Assembly (NCBI GenBank): GCA_902462665.1
Contig: CABQCM010000092.1
Span: 1-6,294 of the forward strand
DNA from: an uncultured Oscillospiraceae bacterium
GTDB taxonomy: Bacteria; Bacillota; Clostridia; Oscillospirales; Acutalibacteraceae
Reading direction: 5' to 3'
Length of the DNA stretch: 6,294 bases
Of this stretch, positions 6,169 through 6,294 are shown piece after piece. A program made the translations under genes and the position numbers. Under the pieces are notes generated by a model. It did no database searches. It was given only the letters and a program-made list of their open reading frames with translations, and was not told the origin of the DNA. The number at the start of each line of letters is the position of its first letter. Positions within the stretch are counted from its first letter, which is position 1.

Positions 6169-6294
6169 TTATTCTTCACCAGGGCTTTCCAATGTAAATC
6201 GCCCCAGCAATCCGCCGCGAAATTCGTCCAGTACCATGACGGCGGCGCGTTCGGTATCAATCACTCCGCCCGGCAGCAACATACCGCGGCGACG
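6169..6294 (-). CDS. rbgA: Ribosome biogenesis GTPase RbgA/YlqF, C-terminal 41 residues only (5' end cut by window edge)
   Basis: The frame is open from the window edge to a TAA at 6171-6169, showing 41 residues. The visible part begins RRRGMLLPGGVIDTERAA and continues with MVLDEFRGGLLGRFTLE. This matches the C-terminal helical region of RbgA/YlqF, in which a (G/C)R(K/R)GG-x-(I/V)D-x-E-(R/K)A stretch is followed by a LDEFRxGxLGR(I/F)(S/T)LE ending. RbgA is a circularly permuted GTPase that helps mature the 50S ribosomal subunit in Firmicutes. The GTPase domain lies outside the window, so this call rests on the short tail and on context: ylqF directly precedes rnhB in B. subtilis and relatives. 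The 78-base gap to rnhB has a short T-run near 6151-6156 (minus strand) but no clear stem, so read-through into rnhB is likely. Confidence 0.85.
   Translation of the reverse strand, partial: RRRGMLLPGGVIDTERAAVMVLDEFRGGLLGRFTLESPGEE

Noticed and set aside
5955..6260. 101-codon minus-strand open frame spanning the rbgA tail, the gap and the rnhB start
   Set aside because: It is out of frame with both the RbgA tail and RNase HII, which each match known families; the frame is a shadow.

Overview
The window reads as an ordinary housekeeping stretch of a Firmicutes chromosome, most likely a moderately GC-rich member of the Clostridia (Oscillospiraceae/Ruminococcaceae type). This is inferred from three things: the rbgA(ylqF)-rnhB-yraN gene order, a DUF1540 cysteine-rich mini-protein of the kind common in Clostridia, and strong AGGAGG-like ribosome binding sites. 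The species cannot be fixed from the sequence alone. Seven of the eight genes lie on the minus strand.

Right to left, that is in the direction of transcription, the first block is one probable operon on the minus strand. It holds the C-terminal tail of the ribosome-assembly GTPase RbgA (6169-6294, cut by the window edge), ribonuclease HII (rnhB, 5467-6090), a YraN/UPF0102 nuclease-fold protein (5087-5470), an M19 (renal-type) dipeptidase (4144-5100) and threonine synthase (thrC, 2547-4040). rnhB and yraN share an ATGA stop/start overlap and yraN overlaps the dipeptidase start by 14 bases, so these three are probably translationally coupled. thrC follows after about 100 bases without a convincing terminator.

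thrC runs head-on into a small plus-strand gene (2254-2424) for a 56-residue, eight-cysteine DUF1540 protein. The convergent gap carries a strong GC-rich hairpin (2438-2473), the best terminator candidate in the window. It has no clear T-tract on either strand.

Divergent from the DUF1540 gene, and again on the minus strand, lie a calcineurin-like metallophosphoesterase (1428-2150) and then trigger factor (tig). Tig starts at 1299 and runs off the left edge with 433 codons visible, probably only a few short of its end. An AT-rich gap of about 130 bases between these two holds an extended -10 promoter candidate for tig and an imperfect inverted repeat.

Functionally the window combines ribosome and protein biogenesis (RbgA, trigger factor), nucleic acid maintenance (RNase HII, YraN), and peptide/amino acid metabolism (dipeptidase, threonine synthase), plus two genes of unknown role. 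I found no RNA genes, CRISPR, insertion sequences, phage genes or defence genes. No new biological system is evident. The less-characterised items are the DUF1540 protein, the metallophosphoesterase and the pairing of an M19 dipeptidase with thrC.
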